Source: Paracoccus cavernae | GTDB lineage: Bacteria; Pseudomonadota; Alphaproteobacteria; Rhodobacterales; Rhodobacteraceae | Direction of reading: 5' to 3' | Assembly: GCA_030410095.1 (NCBI GenBank) | Contig: JAUFRC010000001.1 | Coordinates: 446,501 to 510,500, forward strand | DNA: 64,000 nt | Shown: positions 8,301 to 18,449 of the stretch, one piece after another | Layout of the letters: the number at the start of each line of letters is the position of its first letter | How positions within the stretch are numbered: position 1 is the stretch's first letter | The notes under the pieces: model-generated | Database searches by the model: none | Told to the model about the DNA's origin: nothing | What the model saw: the letters and a program-made list of their open reading frames with translations, nothing else | Program-made: the position numbers and the translations under genes

Positions 8301-8497
8301 CCGCGGTGGTCACGCGCAAGGATATGCGCGGATCGAACCGGTCGGTCAAGCAGCGATCGCCGCTTCCGCCCGATTGTCCGGCCCAAGGGTATTTCCGACA
8401 CGCGAAATACCCCGATTAGTCCCTGCGGCGGGCCGCAGCGCATTGCCTGACAGCGGGCCTTCCGCTATCGGAGAGCTGACTGAACCCGGGGTCGAAA

Positions 8498-9542
8498 ATG
8501 AGCGAAGTCAAGACCGGCATGTCCTATGCCGAAGCAGGGGTCGATATCGATGCAGGCAATGCGCTGGTCGAGCGGATCAAACCGGCGGCAGGGGCGACCA
8601 AACGCTCCGGCGTGATGGAAGGTCTCGGCGGCTTCGGCGCGCTGTTTGACCCGCGCGCGGCGGGCTATCAGGATCCGGTGCTGGTTGCCGCGACCGATGG
8701 CGTCGGCACGAAGTTGCGGATCGCGATCGACACGCAGGAGCTCGACGGGGTGGGGATCGATCTGGTCGCCATGTGCGTCAACGATCTCGTCTGCCAAGGC
8801 GCCGAGCCGCTTTTCTTCCTAGATTATTTTGCGACCGGCAAGCTTTCCGTCGATGAAGCCGCCCGTGTTATCAACGGGATCGCCGAAGGCTGCCGCCTGT
8901 CGGGCACCGCGCTGATCGGTGGAGAGACCGCCGAGATGCCGGGCATGTATCACGGCCGCGACTTCGATCTCGCGGGCTTTGCGGTCGGCGCGCTCGAGCG
9001 CGGGACCGCGCTTCCGCGCGATGTGGCCGATGGCGATGTGCTGATCGGCCTCGGCTCGGACGGCGTCCATTCGAACGGCTTCTCGCTGGTGCGCCGCGTC
9101 GCGGAGAAGCCGGTCTCGGCTGGGATGATGCCGCGCCCTTCGCGACCGGCACGCTCGGCCAGGCCCTTCTGGTCCCGACGCGGCTTTATGTCCGTTCGGT
9201 CCTGCAGGCGATCGCGCAGGCGGCGTCCATGCGGCGGCCCATATCACCGGCGGCGGCCTGACCGAGAACCTGCCGCGCGTCCTGCCGAAACACCTTGGCG
9301 CCGAGGTCGAGCTCGACAGCTGGACGCTGCCTGCGGTCTTCGATTGGCTGGCCGAAGCCGGCGGGATCTCGGATGCCGAGATGCTCAAGACCTTCAACTC
9401 GGGGATCGGCATGGTGCTCGTCGTCGCGGCCGACCGCGCCGACGAGATCGAGGCCGTTCTGACCACCGCCGGCGAGAAGACCTTCCGCCTCGGCACCGTC
9501 ACCCCGGGCGAGGGCGTTCGCTACAGCGGCCGCCTGCGGTGA
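8498..9542 (+). CDS. purM: Phosphoribosylformylglycinamidine cyclo-ligase (AIR synthetase)
   Basis: PurM makes aminoimidazole ribotide from FGAM with ATP in purine synthesis. The N-terminal half is clear: [34 protein letters not shown], and [11 protein letters not shown]. The frame breaks near 9110, where AAGCC should read AAGGCC. It breaks again near 9227, where GGCGGCG should read GGCGGGCG. With one base restored at each, the chain continues [36 protein letters not shown], and ends at TGA 9540-9542, giving about 348 residues, the normal length. The stop overlaps the GTG of purN, as in most Rhodobacterales. Loss of purM would be expected to cause purine auxotrophy, so the breaks are probably sequencing errors. 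Confidence 0.9.
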
Positions 9543-10146
9543 CATCCGGCGTCAAACGCGTCGCCCTTCTGATTTCGGGGGCGGGTCGAACATGATCCGC
9601 CTCGTCAGATCGATGACGGGCGACCATCCCGCTCGCGCCGTTCTGGTCGGCTCGAACGATCCCGAAGCGGGCGGGCTGAGGAAAGCCGGGGATCTGGGTG
9701 TTCCGAGTTTCGCCATCGACCACCGGCCCTTCAAGGGCGACCGCGAGGCCTTCGAAGATGCACTATATGCGCGTCTGGCCGAGGCCGAGCCCGATATTCT
9801 CTGCCTTGCCGGTTTCATGCGTATCCTGACGCCCGGTTTCGTCAGCCGCTTCGAAGGGCGGATGCTGAATATCCATCCCTCGCTTCTGCCGAAATATCCG
9901 GGCCTGCACACCCATCAGCGCGCGATCGACGCGGGCGATGGCGAGGCGGGGGCCACGGTCCATCTCGTGACCGCCGAGCTCGACGCCGGCCCGATCCTCG
10001 GTCAGGCGCGGGTTGCGGTAAAGCCGGACGACAGCGCGGACAGCCTCGCGGCGCGCGTATTGGTGCAGGAGCATCGCCTTTATCCGCAGGTTCTGCGCCG
10101 CTTTGCGGCGGGCAATCTCGACCGGCTCGATCTGGCAGAGCTTTAA
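9539..10146 (+). CDS. purN: Phosphoribosylglycinamide formyltransferase (GAR transformylase)
   Basis: PurN transfers a formyl group from 10-formyl-tetrahydrofolate to GAR. GTG 9539 overlaps the purM stop and gives [14 protein letters not shown]. The next motif, which should be GGGSNM, is broken by a missing G in the GGGGG run at 9579-9583. After that the frame is intact to 10146. Diagnostic motifs are [14 protein letters not shown] and [20 protein letters not shown] (catalytic Asn and His), then [14 protein letters not shown] carrying the catalytic Asp. The corrected length is about 203 residues. It is co-transcribed with purM, and a strong terminator follows. Confidence 0.9.
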
Positions 10147-10205
10147 CCGGCATCTTTCATGATGAAATATCCCGGGGTACGGGGCAGCGCCCCGTACCGC
10201 GCCAG

Positions 10206-10234
10206 AAAAACGCCCCGCAGATGCGGGGCGTTTT
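10206..10234. terminator. Bidirectional terminator between purN and livM
   Basis: A perfect 8-bp stem, CGCCCCGC/GCGGGGCG (10211-10218 with 10223-10230), has a 4-base loop, five A before it and four T after it. It serves the convergent purN and liv operons. Confidence 0.85.
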
Positions 10235-10258
10235 CATGTCCGGACCTGGGATGCGGGC

Positions 10259-11597
10259 TTACTTTTCAGGCACGAGACCGCGCGGCGAGAACCGCAGCAC
10301 CAGCAGCAGGACAAGTCCCATGGCGATAAAGCGCATATGCGGCGCGCTGGCCATGAGGTGGGCGCGAACGCCGCCCTCGGGCAAAAGCGCGGTCAGGGCC
10401 GCCATGAGCTCGGGGCCCCAGATTTCGGCCTTGATCCAGAGGAACCAGATCAGGATCGCCCCCAGAACCGCGCCCCAGTTGTTGCCGGAGCCGCCGACGA
10501 TCACCATCACCCAGATCAGGAACGTATAGCGCAACGGTGCATAGCCCCCGGGCTCATCAGCCCGTCCTGCGTGATCATCATTGCTCCCGCCAGACCGATG
10601 ATGGCCGAGCCGATCACGAAGATCTGGAGATGGCGGCGCGTGACATCCTTGCCCATCGCCTCGGCGGCGGTCTCGTTGTCGCGGATCGCATGCATCATCC
10701 GGCCCCAAGGCGATTTCAGCGCAAGCTGGGTCAGCAGGATCAGCAAAAGCAGAACCGCGCTCAGCAGTCCCGCGTAAAGCAGCTTCACCCAGATCCCCGA
10801 GGCAACCGCAGGATCCATCCCGAAGGAGGCCGCCTTGGCGACGAAGGACGGATCGGCCTGCAGGTCGATCTCGTAGGGGACGGGGCGGGGATGCCGGACA
10901 TGTTCTTGACGCCCCGCGCCAGCCATTCCTCGTTGCGCATCACCGCCACGATGATTTCGCCGATCCCGAGCGTTGCAATCGCGAGGTAATCCGAGCGCAG
11001 CCCCAAAGCGACCTTGCCCACACCCCATGCCGCCGCCGCGGCAAAGAGCGCGCCCACCGGCCATGACAGCAGGACAGGCAGCCCGAGCCCGCCGATATTG
11101 CCGGCCGAGGCGGAGTTGTTCGCCTCGATCGCGATGACGGCAGGGTCGAAAAGCCCGCGGTAAAGGACAAAACCCAGCACCAGCAACCCGAGCACGCCGA
11201 GCCTGTTCCAGGGTTTGGGCAGGCGCTTCCAGATCTGGGTCGCGAGAAAGATCGCGCCGATCGCGACAATGAAAGCGGCAATCAGCCGCCAGCCGCCGGC
11301 GGCCCAGGCCCCCTCGACCGGTTTGGTGGCGATCAGGACGGGGGCGACGCCGCCGATGGCGAGAAAGCCCACGACACCGGCATTGAACAGCCCCGCATAA
11401 CCCCATTGCAGGTTCACCCCCAGCGCCATCACCGCCGAGATCAGCCCCATGTTGAGGATGCCGAGCGCCGAGTTCCAGCTTCCGGAGAAAAGGGCGTTCC
11501 GCGTCGTCCCTTCGAGCACGAAAAGCACGAAGATGACGGCGAAAACCACGGGTGCGCGCCATTGGCTCGATGCAGCGGCTTGACGATTGTTCGACAT
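10259..11597 (-). CDS. livM: Branched-chain amino acid ABC transporter permease LivM (frameshifted)
   Basis: This is the second membrane subunit of a HAAT-type ABC transporter. From the start at 11597 it has several hydrophobic helices (LGILNMGLISAVMALGVNLQ, NAGVVGFLAIGG) and the family core AGNIGGLGLP, then LRSDYLAIATLGIGEII. The frame breaks near 10885 (a short C/G run) and near 10545. Restored, it continues AIRDNETAAEAMGKDVTRRH, the ABC-interaction loop, and WVMVIVGGSGNNWGAVLGA, ending FSPRGLVPEK at 10259. The length is about 446 residues. This is longer than E. coli LivM because of an inserted region near residues 100-160, and such long LivM proteins are common in alphaproteobacteria. It lies downstream of livH in the same operon. 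Confidence 0.85.
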
Positions 11598-11608
11598 GTG
11601 ACGCCCCC

Positions 11609-12616
11609 TCAGAAAGACTTGCCGCGGAACAGGCCGGTCGGCCGGAACAACAGCACCACGATCAGTATGACGAAGCTGACCGCGAATTTATACTCGGTGG
11701 ACAGAAGCTGAAGCAGCCCGTCCGGTTGCCAGTCGGGGAAGAGATAGCCCGCGACTTTTTTCCAGGGATAGGTGATCGCGACCTCGGAAAAGGCGACGAT
11801 GAACCCTCCCGCCACCGCGCCCAAAGGGTTGCCCAGACCGCCGACGATTGCGGCGGCAAAGATCGGCAGAAGAATCTGGAAGTAATTGAAAGCCTTGAAG
11901 CTTTTATCCAGACCATAAAGCACGCCCGCCGTCGTCGCCAAAGCCGCGGCGATGATCCAGGTCATGCGCACGATCTTTTCGGAGTCGATGCCGGACAAAA
12001 GCGCGAGATCCTCGTTGTCGGAATAGGCGCGCATGGCCTTGCCCGATTTGGTGCGGCCGAGAAACCAGAACAGCGCGACACAGGCGATTGCGGTCACGAC
12101 CAGCGTGATGAGCTGGCTCGAGCGCAGGGCGAGGCCCTCTTGCAGGCCGGTCATGTTGCGGAAGGTCGCGACATCGATCACGAAGCGCGCGCCGTCGTCG
12201 AAACGGATCTCGTCCACGCCGATCACGACACGGGTGAGGCCGTTCATGATGAACATCACGCCGACCGAGGCCATGACCATGATGATCGGATCGGATTTCT
12301 TGCGCCGGTAGAAGCGGTAAACCACGCGGTCGGTCCCGATCAGCAGAACCGCGGTGAGCGCGATCGCGATCGGCAGCGCCAGAAGCGCGACGGGCAGGGG
12401 GAAGATCGACAGCCCGAGCGCCTGCAATCCCCAAGTCACGAGAATGCACAGCGCGGTACCGAAGGCCATGGTGTCGCCATGGGCGAAGTTGGAAAAGCGC
12501 AGGATGCCGTAGATCAGCGTCACGCCAAGCGCGCCAAGCGCCAGCTGCGCGCCATAGGCGGCCGCGGGCACCACGACGAAGTTCAGGACCGCCACAAGGG
12601 CGTTGAGCAAATCCAT
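11609..12616 (-). CDS. livH: Branched-chain amino acid ABC transporter permease LivH
   Basis: This intact 335-residue membrane protein is of the LivH family. It has the N-terminal GALGVTLIYGILRFSNFAHG motif that marks LivH, the cytoplasmic coupling loop with AMRAYSDNEDLALLSGID, and C-terminal AAIVGGLGNPLGAVAGG followed by VLLFRPTGLFRGKSF. It pairs with LivM to form the channel. The start at 12616 lies 4 bases from livF, and livM follows 12 bases downstream. The order is livG-livF-livH-livM on the minus strand. Substrates of this family include Leu, Ile and Val, but also other amino acids, amides and urea, so the exact substrate is unknown. Confidence 0.9.
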   Translation of the reverse strand: MDLLNALVAVLNFVVVPAAAYGAQLALGALGVTLIYGILRFSNFAHGDTMAFGTALCILVTWGLQALGLSIFPLPVALLALPIAIALTAVLLIGTDRVVYRFYRRKKSDPIIMVMASVGVMFIMNGLTRVVIGVDEIRFDDGARFVIDVATFRNMTGLQEGLALRSSQLITLVVTAIACVALFWFLGRTKSGKAMRAYSDNEDLALLSGIDSEKIVRMTWIIAAALATTAGVLYGLDKSFKAFNYFQILLPIFAAAIVGGLGNPLGAVAGGFIVAFSEVAITYPWKKVAGYLFPDWQPDGLLQLLSTEYKFAVSFVILIVVLLFRPTGLFRGKSF

Positions 12617-12619
12617 GTC

Positions 12620-13329
12620 TTAACCCCCGAGGAACGTTCGGCGCACGTCGGGATCGGCCATCAGGGCCTTGCCGCTGTCCGTGTAGCGGTTGGTGCCCTG
12701 CACGAGGACATAGCCGATATCGGCGATCTCCAGCGCCTGTCGGGCGTTTTGTTCGACCATGAGGATCGAGATGCCGGTGCGGGCAACCTCGATGATGCGG
12801 TCGAAAAGCTCGTCCATGACGATGGGCGAGACGCCCGCCGTCGGCTCGTCGAGCATCAGAAGCGAGGGCTTCGTCATCAGCGCGCGCCCGACGGCGACCT
12901 GCTGGCGCTGCCCGCCCGACAATTCGCCGGCATTCTGGCGGCGCTTGTCGGCCACGGCGGGAAACAGCTCGTAGACCTGCGCCAGCGTGTCGCGGTAGTC
13001 GTCGTTGCGGATATAGGCCCCCATTTCGAGGTTCTCCTCGACCGACATCGAGGAAAGATATTGTGGGTCTGGGGCACGAAGCCCATGCCTTTCTTGACGC
13101 GGTCTTGCGGCGAGAGCGTGGTGATATCCTCGCCCGCCAGCAGCACGCGGCCTTCGCGCAGCCCGAGCATGCCGAAAACCGCCTTCATCGCGGTGGACTT
13201 TCCGGCGCCGTTCGGACCGACTATGACGGCGATCTGGCCCTTGTCGACGGTGATCGTGCAATCGTTGAGAATATCGGCCTTGCCGTAGCCGCCGCGCATA
13301 TTCGAGGCCGAGAGGTAGGGTTGGCTCAT
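12620..13329 (-). CDS. livF: Branched-chain amino acid ABC transporter ATPase LivF (frameshifted)
   Basis: This is the shorter of the two ATPase subunits (about 237 residues). The start MSQPYLSASNMRGGYGKADI at 13329 leads into Walker A GPNGAGKST and GMGFVPQTHNIFP. The frame breaks near 13065 just after the Q-loop. In the restored frame come SMSVEENLEMGAYIRND, the signature LSGGQRQQVAVGRAL, Walker B LLMLDEPTAG and the H-loop region ISILMVEQNARQAL. The end is PDVRRTFLGG. These are LivF-type features. It overlaps the end of livG and precedes livH. Confidence 0.88.
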
Positions 13330-14200
13330 GCGTGATCCCCGCCTTGCCCGTGTTCATGCCGCTTTCCGCGCCCAGTCCCGGCTGCGCGCCGTGGCTTTCG
13401 CCCAGATCGCGTTCGGCCCCGATTTCGGCAGCCACCTTGTTCTTGAGGCCGGTGCCGAGATAGGCCTCGATCACGGCCTCGTTTTCCATGATGGTCTTGG
13501 CCGAGCCCTGCGCGAGAACCTTGCCCTCGGCCATGACGATCACCGGATCGCAGAGGCGGCCGATGAAATCCATGTCGTGTTCGATCACGCAGAACGTATA
13601 GCCGCGCTCGCGGTTCAGCCGCACGATGGCATCGCCGATCGTGCCCAGAAGCGTGCGGTTCACGCCCGCCCCGACCTCGTCGAGAAAGACGATCTTGGCA
13701 TCGACCATCATGGTGCGGCCAAGCTCGAGCAGCTTCTTCTGGCCGCCCGAAAGATTGCCGGCCTTTTCGTCGGCGACATGGGAGATCGTCAGGAAGTCGA
13801 GAACCTCGTCGGCCTTTTGGCGCAAGACCCGCTCTTCTTCGCGGATCTGGCCGCGCTTGAACCATGTGTTCCACAGCGTCTCGCCGGTCTGGCCGGCGGG
13901 CACCATCATCAGATTCTCGCGCACCGTCATCGAGGAAAACTCGTGTGCAAGCTGGAAGGTCCGCAGCAGCCCCTTGTGGAAAAGCTCGTGGGGGGCAAGG
14001 CCCGTGATGTCCTCGCCATCCATGATGACCGTTCCCGAGGTCGGTTTGAGAACACCCGCGATCACGTTGAAAAGGGTGGATTTTCCTGCGCCGTTCGGCC
14101 CGATCAGGCCGGTGATCGAGCCGGTCTCGATCGTCAGGCTTGTTCCCTGAACCGCGCGGAATCCCCCGAAATGCTTATGCAGGTCGTGGACCTGGATCAT
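13326..14200 (-). CDS. livG: Branched-chain amino acid ABC transporter ATPase LivG
   Basis: ATG at 14200 follows GGGGAGTGGGGAG. The product has Walker A GLIGPNGAGKSTLF, the family segment LLRTFQLAHEFSSMTVRENL, signature NLSGGQKKLLELGRTMM, Walker B IVFLDEVGAG and the LivG-specific INRERGYTFCVIEHDMDFI-like stretch. Near the end (GLGAESGMNTGKAG, about 13340) the frame runs on into livF. A single missing base there would give the expected ATGA-type overlap with livF, with the stop at 13326. A run-on LivG-LivF fusion is therefore probably an artefact. It is the first gene of the livGFHM unit. Confidence 0.85.
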
Positions 14201-14261
14201 TATACTCCCCACTCCCCGTTTTATACGAGGTTATCGTGTCAGATCTTTGATCTGGTTGAGA

Positions 14262-14292
14262 AAAGGCCCGGAGGTTTCCGCTCCGGGCCTTT
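14262..14292 (-). terminator. Terminator after livK
   Basis: AAAGGCCCGGAG (14262-14273) pairs perfectly with CTCCGGGCCTTT (14281-14292) around a 7-base loop. It lies just after the stop of the substrate-binding protein gene and separates it from the permease operon. This may set a higher level for the binding protein. Confidence 0.8.
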
Positions 14293-14302
14293 CCTGAAGA
14301 TA

Positions 14303-15487
14303 TTAGCGGAACTTGACGACGTTGAGCGTGCCGCCCTTGAAGTCGACTTCGCGGTAGGTGCCCGCAGTCTCGCCCGGCTCGAGCATCTCGACGGCGGTCG
14401 CGCCGACATAGTCGATGTCGGTGCCTGCCGCGAGCAGCTCCAGCCCTTTGGCCAGCTCGCCCGGATAGATCTTTTCGCCCGGCGCATTGGCGATTTCCAT
14501 GACCTTGTCCTTGTAGACTTTCGGGTCCGAGGATTTCGCGGACTGCATCGCCAGCAGGATCAGCGCGGTCGCATCATAGGATTCGCCCGCAAAGGCCGAG
14601 GTGGCGTCAAAGCCGCCTGCGGTCGCCATCTCGTTGAACGTGTCGTGGCCCTGACCATCGGCCGAGGGGTTCTGACCGAAGGAGGTTTCAAGCTGGTTGC
14701 CGAAACGCTCGACCAGAGCCTGTGCGACCATGCCGTCGGGGAAGACGAAGGTGCTGAAAGCGCCGGAATCGAGCGAGCCCTGAACGATGCCCGAGCCGCC
14801 CTGGTCGACATAGCCCGCCACGACCAGCGCATCGCCGCCCGCCGAAGCCAGTGCCGCGACTTCGGCCGAATAGTCGGCCTTGCCGTCGTCATGGGCCGCA
14901 TTCATCGTGACCTTGCCGCCTTTGGCTTCATAGGCCTGAACGAAAGCGTCGGCGAGACCCTTGCCGTAGTCGTTGTTGGTATAGGTCACGGCGACGGTTT
15001 TGATGTCGTGCTCCAGCGTGATGTCTGCCATGACATCGCCCTGACGCGCGTCGGAGGGCGAGGTGCGGAAGAACAGGCCCTGATCGGCGATACCGGTCAG
15101 CGCGGGCGAGGTCGCGGACGGCGAGATCATCACCATGCCGTTCGGGACGCCGACTTTTTCCAGCGAGGCGATGGTTTCGCCCGAGCACATGCCGCCGATG
15201 ATGCCTTTGACGCCCTCTGCCGTAACAAGACGCTCGACCGTGGCTACGGCCGCGGCGGCATCGGTGCAGGTGCTGTCGCCCTGAACCACCGAGACGGTCG
15301 AGCCGTCAAGGAACTTGCCGCTGTCCGAGACTTCCTTTGCGGCCAGCTCGACGCTTTTGAGCATGTTCGGCGACATCGATTCCAGCGGGCCGGTGAAGCC
15401 GAAGGATACGCCGATCTTCACATCTTCGGCCGAGGCGGCACCGGCGACCATGACGCAGGCGGCAGAGGCCAGAAGCAGCTTTTTCAT
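14303..15487 (-). CDS. livK: Branched-chain amino acid ABC transporter substrate-binding protein
   Basis: This intact 394-residue periplasmic binding protein begins with a clear Sec signal peptide (MKKLLLASAACVMVAGAASA, cut before EDVKIGV). The mature part follows the type I LivJ/LivK fold: GVSFGFTGPLESMSP, VVQGDSTCTDAAAAVATVER, GMCSGETIASLEKV, ISPSATSPALT, FRTSPSDARQGDVMADI and NNDYGKGLADAFVQAY. It delivers the ligand to LivHMGF. Two cysteines (QGDSTCTDAA and GGMCSGET) probably form a disulfide, as is common in alphaproteobacterial homologues. The gene is first in the minus-strand array. A terminator lies between it and livG, so the transporter genes are expressed by read-through or from their own promoter. 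Confidence 0.9.
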   Translation of the reverse strand: MKKLLLASAACVMVAGAASAEDVKIGVSFGFTGPLESMSPNMLKSVELAAKEVSDSGKFLDGSTVSVVQGDSTCTDAAAAVATVERLVTAEGVKGIIGGMCSGETIASLEKVGVPNGMVMISPSATSPALTGIADQGLFFRTSPSDARQGDVMADITLEHDIKTVAVTYTNNDYGKGLADAFVQAYEAKGGKVTMNAAHDDGKADYSAEVAALASAGGDALVVAGYVDQGGSGIVQGSLDSGAFSTFVFPDGMVAQALVERFGNQLETSFGQNPSADGQGHDTFNEMATAGGFDATSAFAGESYDATALILLAMQSAKSSDPKVYKDKVMEIANAPGEKIYPGELAKGLELLAAGTDIDYVGATAVEMLEPGETAGTYREVDFKGGTLNVVKFR

Positions 15488-15685
15488 GTTTTTCTCCCTG
15501 TTCGGAATGTTATCCGACCTTCAGGCTATAAGCGCTCCGGACAAAAGAAAAGCATGTTAACGCTAGGCCTATAACCGTATATGGGCTGCCGTTACGGCAA
15601 GCTCCTCCAGCGCCCCTTGCGCGCTGTTTTGCGCGGGGCACCTTGCGGGGCGGAGAGCAGCGGTCAGGCCGCCGGACAGGGCGGA

Positions 15686-16680
15686 TCAGAGCGGCAATCC
15701 GGCCTGTGCATTGCGCTCGCGGTAAGGGGTTGCGCCATAGATCGCGCGATAGCTTTTGGCGAAATGCGCGGCGCTGGCAAAGCCGCAGGCAAGGCCGATC
15801 TCCATCACGCTCATATCGGTCTGGAGCAGCAGGTTGCGCGCGCGTTCCAGCCGGATTTCCATGTAATAGCGCTTGGGCGAGCGGCCCATGTAGCGTGCGA
15901 AAAGCCGTTCGAGCTGGCGCGGCGAGATCTGGGCATCCGCTGCCAGTCGCGCGGGGCTGATCGGATCTTCGAGATTGGCCTCCATCCGCGCCACGATTGC
16001 CGCGAGGCGGGGTGGCGCACGCCGATGCGGGTCGGGATGGACAGGCGCTGCTGGTCGCTTTCGGACCGGATCGCGGTATGGATCATCTGGTCCGCCACGC
16101 CCGCAGCCAGATCATTGCCCTGATCGCGCGCGATCTGGCGCAACATCAGGTCGATCGCGGCAGTGCCGCCGGCCGCGGTCAGGAAATTGCCGTCCTCGAC
16201 GAAAACCGAATGGATAAGCAGCACATCGGGAAATTCCTCGGCCAGGCCGTCTTGGTTTTCCCAATGGATCGTTGCGCGCCGCCCGTCGAGCAGTCCCGCC
16301 TCGGCCAGAACGCGCGCGCCGGTACATAATGCCCCGAGCCGCGCGCCGCGGCGGGCCTGACGGCGCAACCAGCCGAGAATCGCCTTGGTCGTGGCGCGTT
16401 TCACATCGACGCCTCCGCAGACGATGATCGTGTCTTCGCGCGCGCAGTCCTCGAGCCCGCCATCCAGCGCGATCCGCGCGCCGTTGGAGCAGACCGCCTC
16501 GAAACCCGCAGGCCCGATCAGGCGCCAGCTGTAAAGCTCGCGTCCCGCAAGGCGGTTGGCCAGCCGCAACGGCTCGATCGCGGCGGCGAAGGAGATCATG
16601 GTGAAGCGGTCCATGAGCAAAAACACATAGCGCCGCGCCGGGTCGAGCGCGGCAGCGGCTTGCGCGGACGGATCCGGCAC
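15686..16680 (-). CDS. GlxA-family transcriptional regulator (DJ-1/PfpI domain + AraC HTH)
   Basis: The N-terminal 200 residues have the DJ-1/PfpI-like fold used by GlxA, GbdR and CdhR regulators (RYVFLLMDRFTMISFAAAIE, TIIVCGGVDV, LGALCTGARVLAEAGLL). The frame breaks near 16010. The restored C-terminus is a double helix-turn-helix of AraC type (ISPRQLERLFARYMGRSPKR, then GLACGFASAAHFAKSYRAIYG). Relatives respond to quaternary amines such as glycine betaine and carnitine, or to arginine. The gene lies upstream of livK on the same strand, 200 bases away, so it may control the transporter. That link is inferred from position only. The length is about 332 residues, normal for the family. Confidence 0.85.
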
Positions 16681-16900
16681 CGCATTCGCGGGGTGTTTCA
16701 GGGCCGCTTCCGCGGCGGGGGCATCGAAAGCGGCCGTTGGCGGGGCGGCTTTTTTGCGGGAAAGGGTTTGGCTCTATCGGTCATGGCTTTGGCGCAAAAG
16801 TGACAGGGTCAGATCATCAGGTGAGGGGGCGGGCGCAAGCCTTCCCCTTTCGCTTCCAGCCCCCTATATGTGCTCCACTGAACATGAAGGACACCAGACC

Positions 16901-18307
16901 ATGGCAGATACAACGCGTCACATCGCGACCGCAACACCGGCCTGGGACAAGCGTGGATGGCGTGAGCGCCCGCGTGTCCAGATGCCGGATTATCCCGATC
17001 TCTCGGCTGTCGAGGGCGTCGAGGCGCAGCTTGCGAAATATCCGCCCCTGGTTTTGCGGGCGAGGCCCGTCGTCTTCGTGCCCATCTTGCCGATGTCGCG
17101 GCAGGCCGTGCCTTCCTGCTGCAAGGCGGCGATTGCGCCGAGAGCTTTGCCGAATTCTCGGCAGACAACATCCGCGACACCTTCAAGGTGATGCTGCAGA
17201 TGGCTGTCGTTCTGACCTGGGGCGCACAGCTTCCGGTCGTGAAGGTCGGCCGGATGGCAGGCCAGTTCGCCAAGCCGCGCTCGGCTCCGATGGAGACGGT
17301 TGGCGGGGTGGAGCTCCCGAGCTACCGCGGCGACATCATCAACGGTTTCGACTTCAGCCCGGAAGCGCGTATCCCCGATCCGCAGCGCATGCTGGCGGCC
17401 TATACCCAGGCGGCTGCCTCGCTGAACCTGCTGCGCGCCTTCTCGACCGGCGGCTATGCCGATATCCATCGCGTGCAAAGTTGGATCTCGGACTTCACCG
17501 GCGGGCCGGAGGCCGCGCGCTACCGCGATATCGCCGACCGCATTTCGGATGCGATGGCGTTCATGGCGGCGGCGGGCGTCACCGGAGAAACCGCTCACGA
17601 GCTTGCGCAAGTTGAATTCTACACGAGCCATGAAGCCCTGCTTCTGGAATATGAAGAAGCGCTCGCCCGCATCGATTCGACGACCGGCCTTCCGGTCGCG
17701 GGCTCGAGGCCACATGATCTGGATCGGCGACCGCACCCGTCAGGTTGACGGCGCGCATGTCGAATTCTGTCGCGGCGTCCAGAACCCGATCGGCCTGAAA
17801 TGCGGTCCCTCGACCACGACCGAGGACCTCAAGCGCCTGATGGAGAAACTGAATCCGGCGAACGAGGCCGGCCGTCTGACCCTGATCGCGCGCTTCGGTG
17901 CCGGTTCGGTCGGCGACCACCTGCCGCGTCTGATCAAGACCGTGCAGGAAGAGGGTGCCAACGTCGTCTGGACCTGTGACCCGATGCACGGGAACACGAT
18001 CAAGGCGGCTTCGGGCTACAAAACGCGGACCTTCGATTCGGTCCTGCGCGAAGTGCGCGAATTCTTCGGGGTCCACAAAGCCGAAGGCACCATTCCGGGC
18101 GGCGTCCATTTCGAGATGACCGGTCAGGATGTGACCGAATGCACCGGCGGCGTGCGCGCCGTGACCGACGAGGATCTGTCCTCGCGCTACCACACCGCAT
18201 GTGACCCGCGCCTGAACGCCAGCCAGTCGCTGGAACTGGCCTTCCTCGTCGCCGAGGAACTGCGTGGCCGCCGTCTCGAAGAGGCGCGCCAAGCCAAAGC
18301 AGGCTGA
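16901..18307 (+). CDS. 3-deoxy-7-phosphoheptulonate synthase, class II
   Basis: This enzyme condenses phosphoenolpyruvate and erythrose 4-phosphate, the first step to aromatic amino acids. It is the class II (plant-like, AroA-II) form: [116 protein letters not shown] and [19 protein letters not shown]. The frame breaks near 17045 and near 17708, each fixed by one base. The corrected length is about 469 residues, typical of the class. ATG 16901 is preceded by an ACATGAAGGACACC site. A clear terminator follows, so it is monocistronic. Confidence 0.92.
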
Positions 18308-18370
18308 TGGCCCTCGGGCGGCTGCCGCTCCGTTTTGCGGATCGGCGCTGCCTGCGGAATGGAAATTGAA

Positions 18371-18404
18371 AGCCGCCGCGACCTTCCGGTTGCGGCGGCT
18401 TTTT
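18371..18404 (+). terminator. Terminator after class II DAHP synthase
   Basis: AGCCGCCGC (18371-18379) pairs with GCGGCGGCT (18392-18400), and TTTT follows. It stops the DAHP synthase transcript and faces the convergent PAS gene. Confidence 0.8.
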
Positions 18405-18449
18405 CATGTCCTGCCCTGCGTCGGAGCCCGAATGGCGCAGCGCTTGGCC

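Noticed and set aside
12620..14212. A single 530-residue LivG-LivF fusion ORF
   Set aside because: The middle part (after GMNTGKAG) reads the livF gene in the wrong frame. LivF has its own start at 13329 and its own frame. The run-on needs one missing base near the junction.
11552..15574. Long plus-strand ORFs opposite the liv genes (11552-13288, 13328-15574)
   Set aside because: They are rich in His, Arg, Asp and Ala, as expected for antisense of high-GC genes, and show no family motif. The minus-strand genes explain the DNA.
16737..17615. An ORF starting before the DAHP synthase gene
   Set aside because: Its first 55 codons have no family features and it then follows a wrong frame of the synthase. 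ATG 16901 fits the conserved N-terminus.
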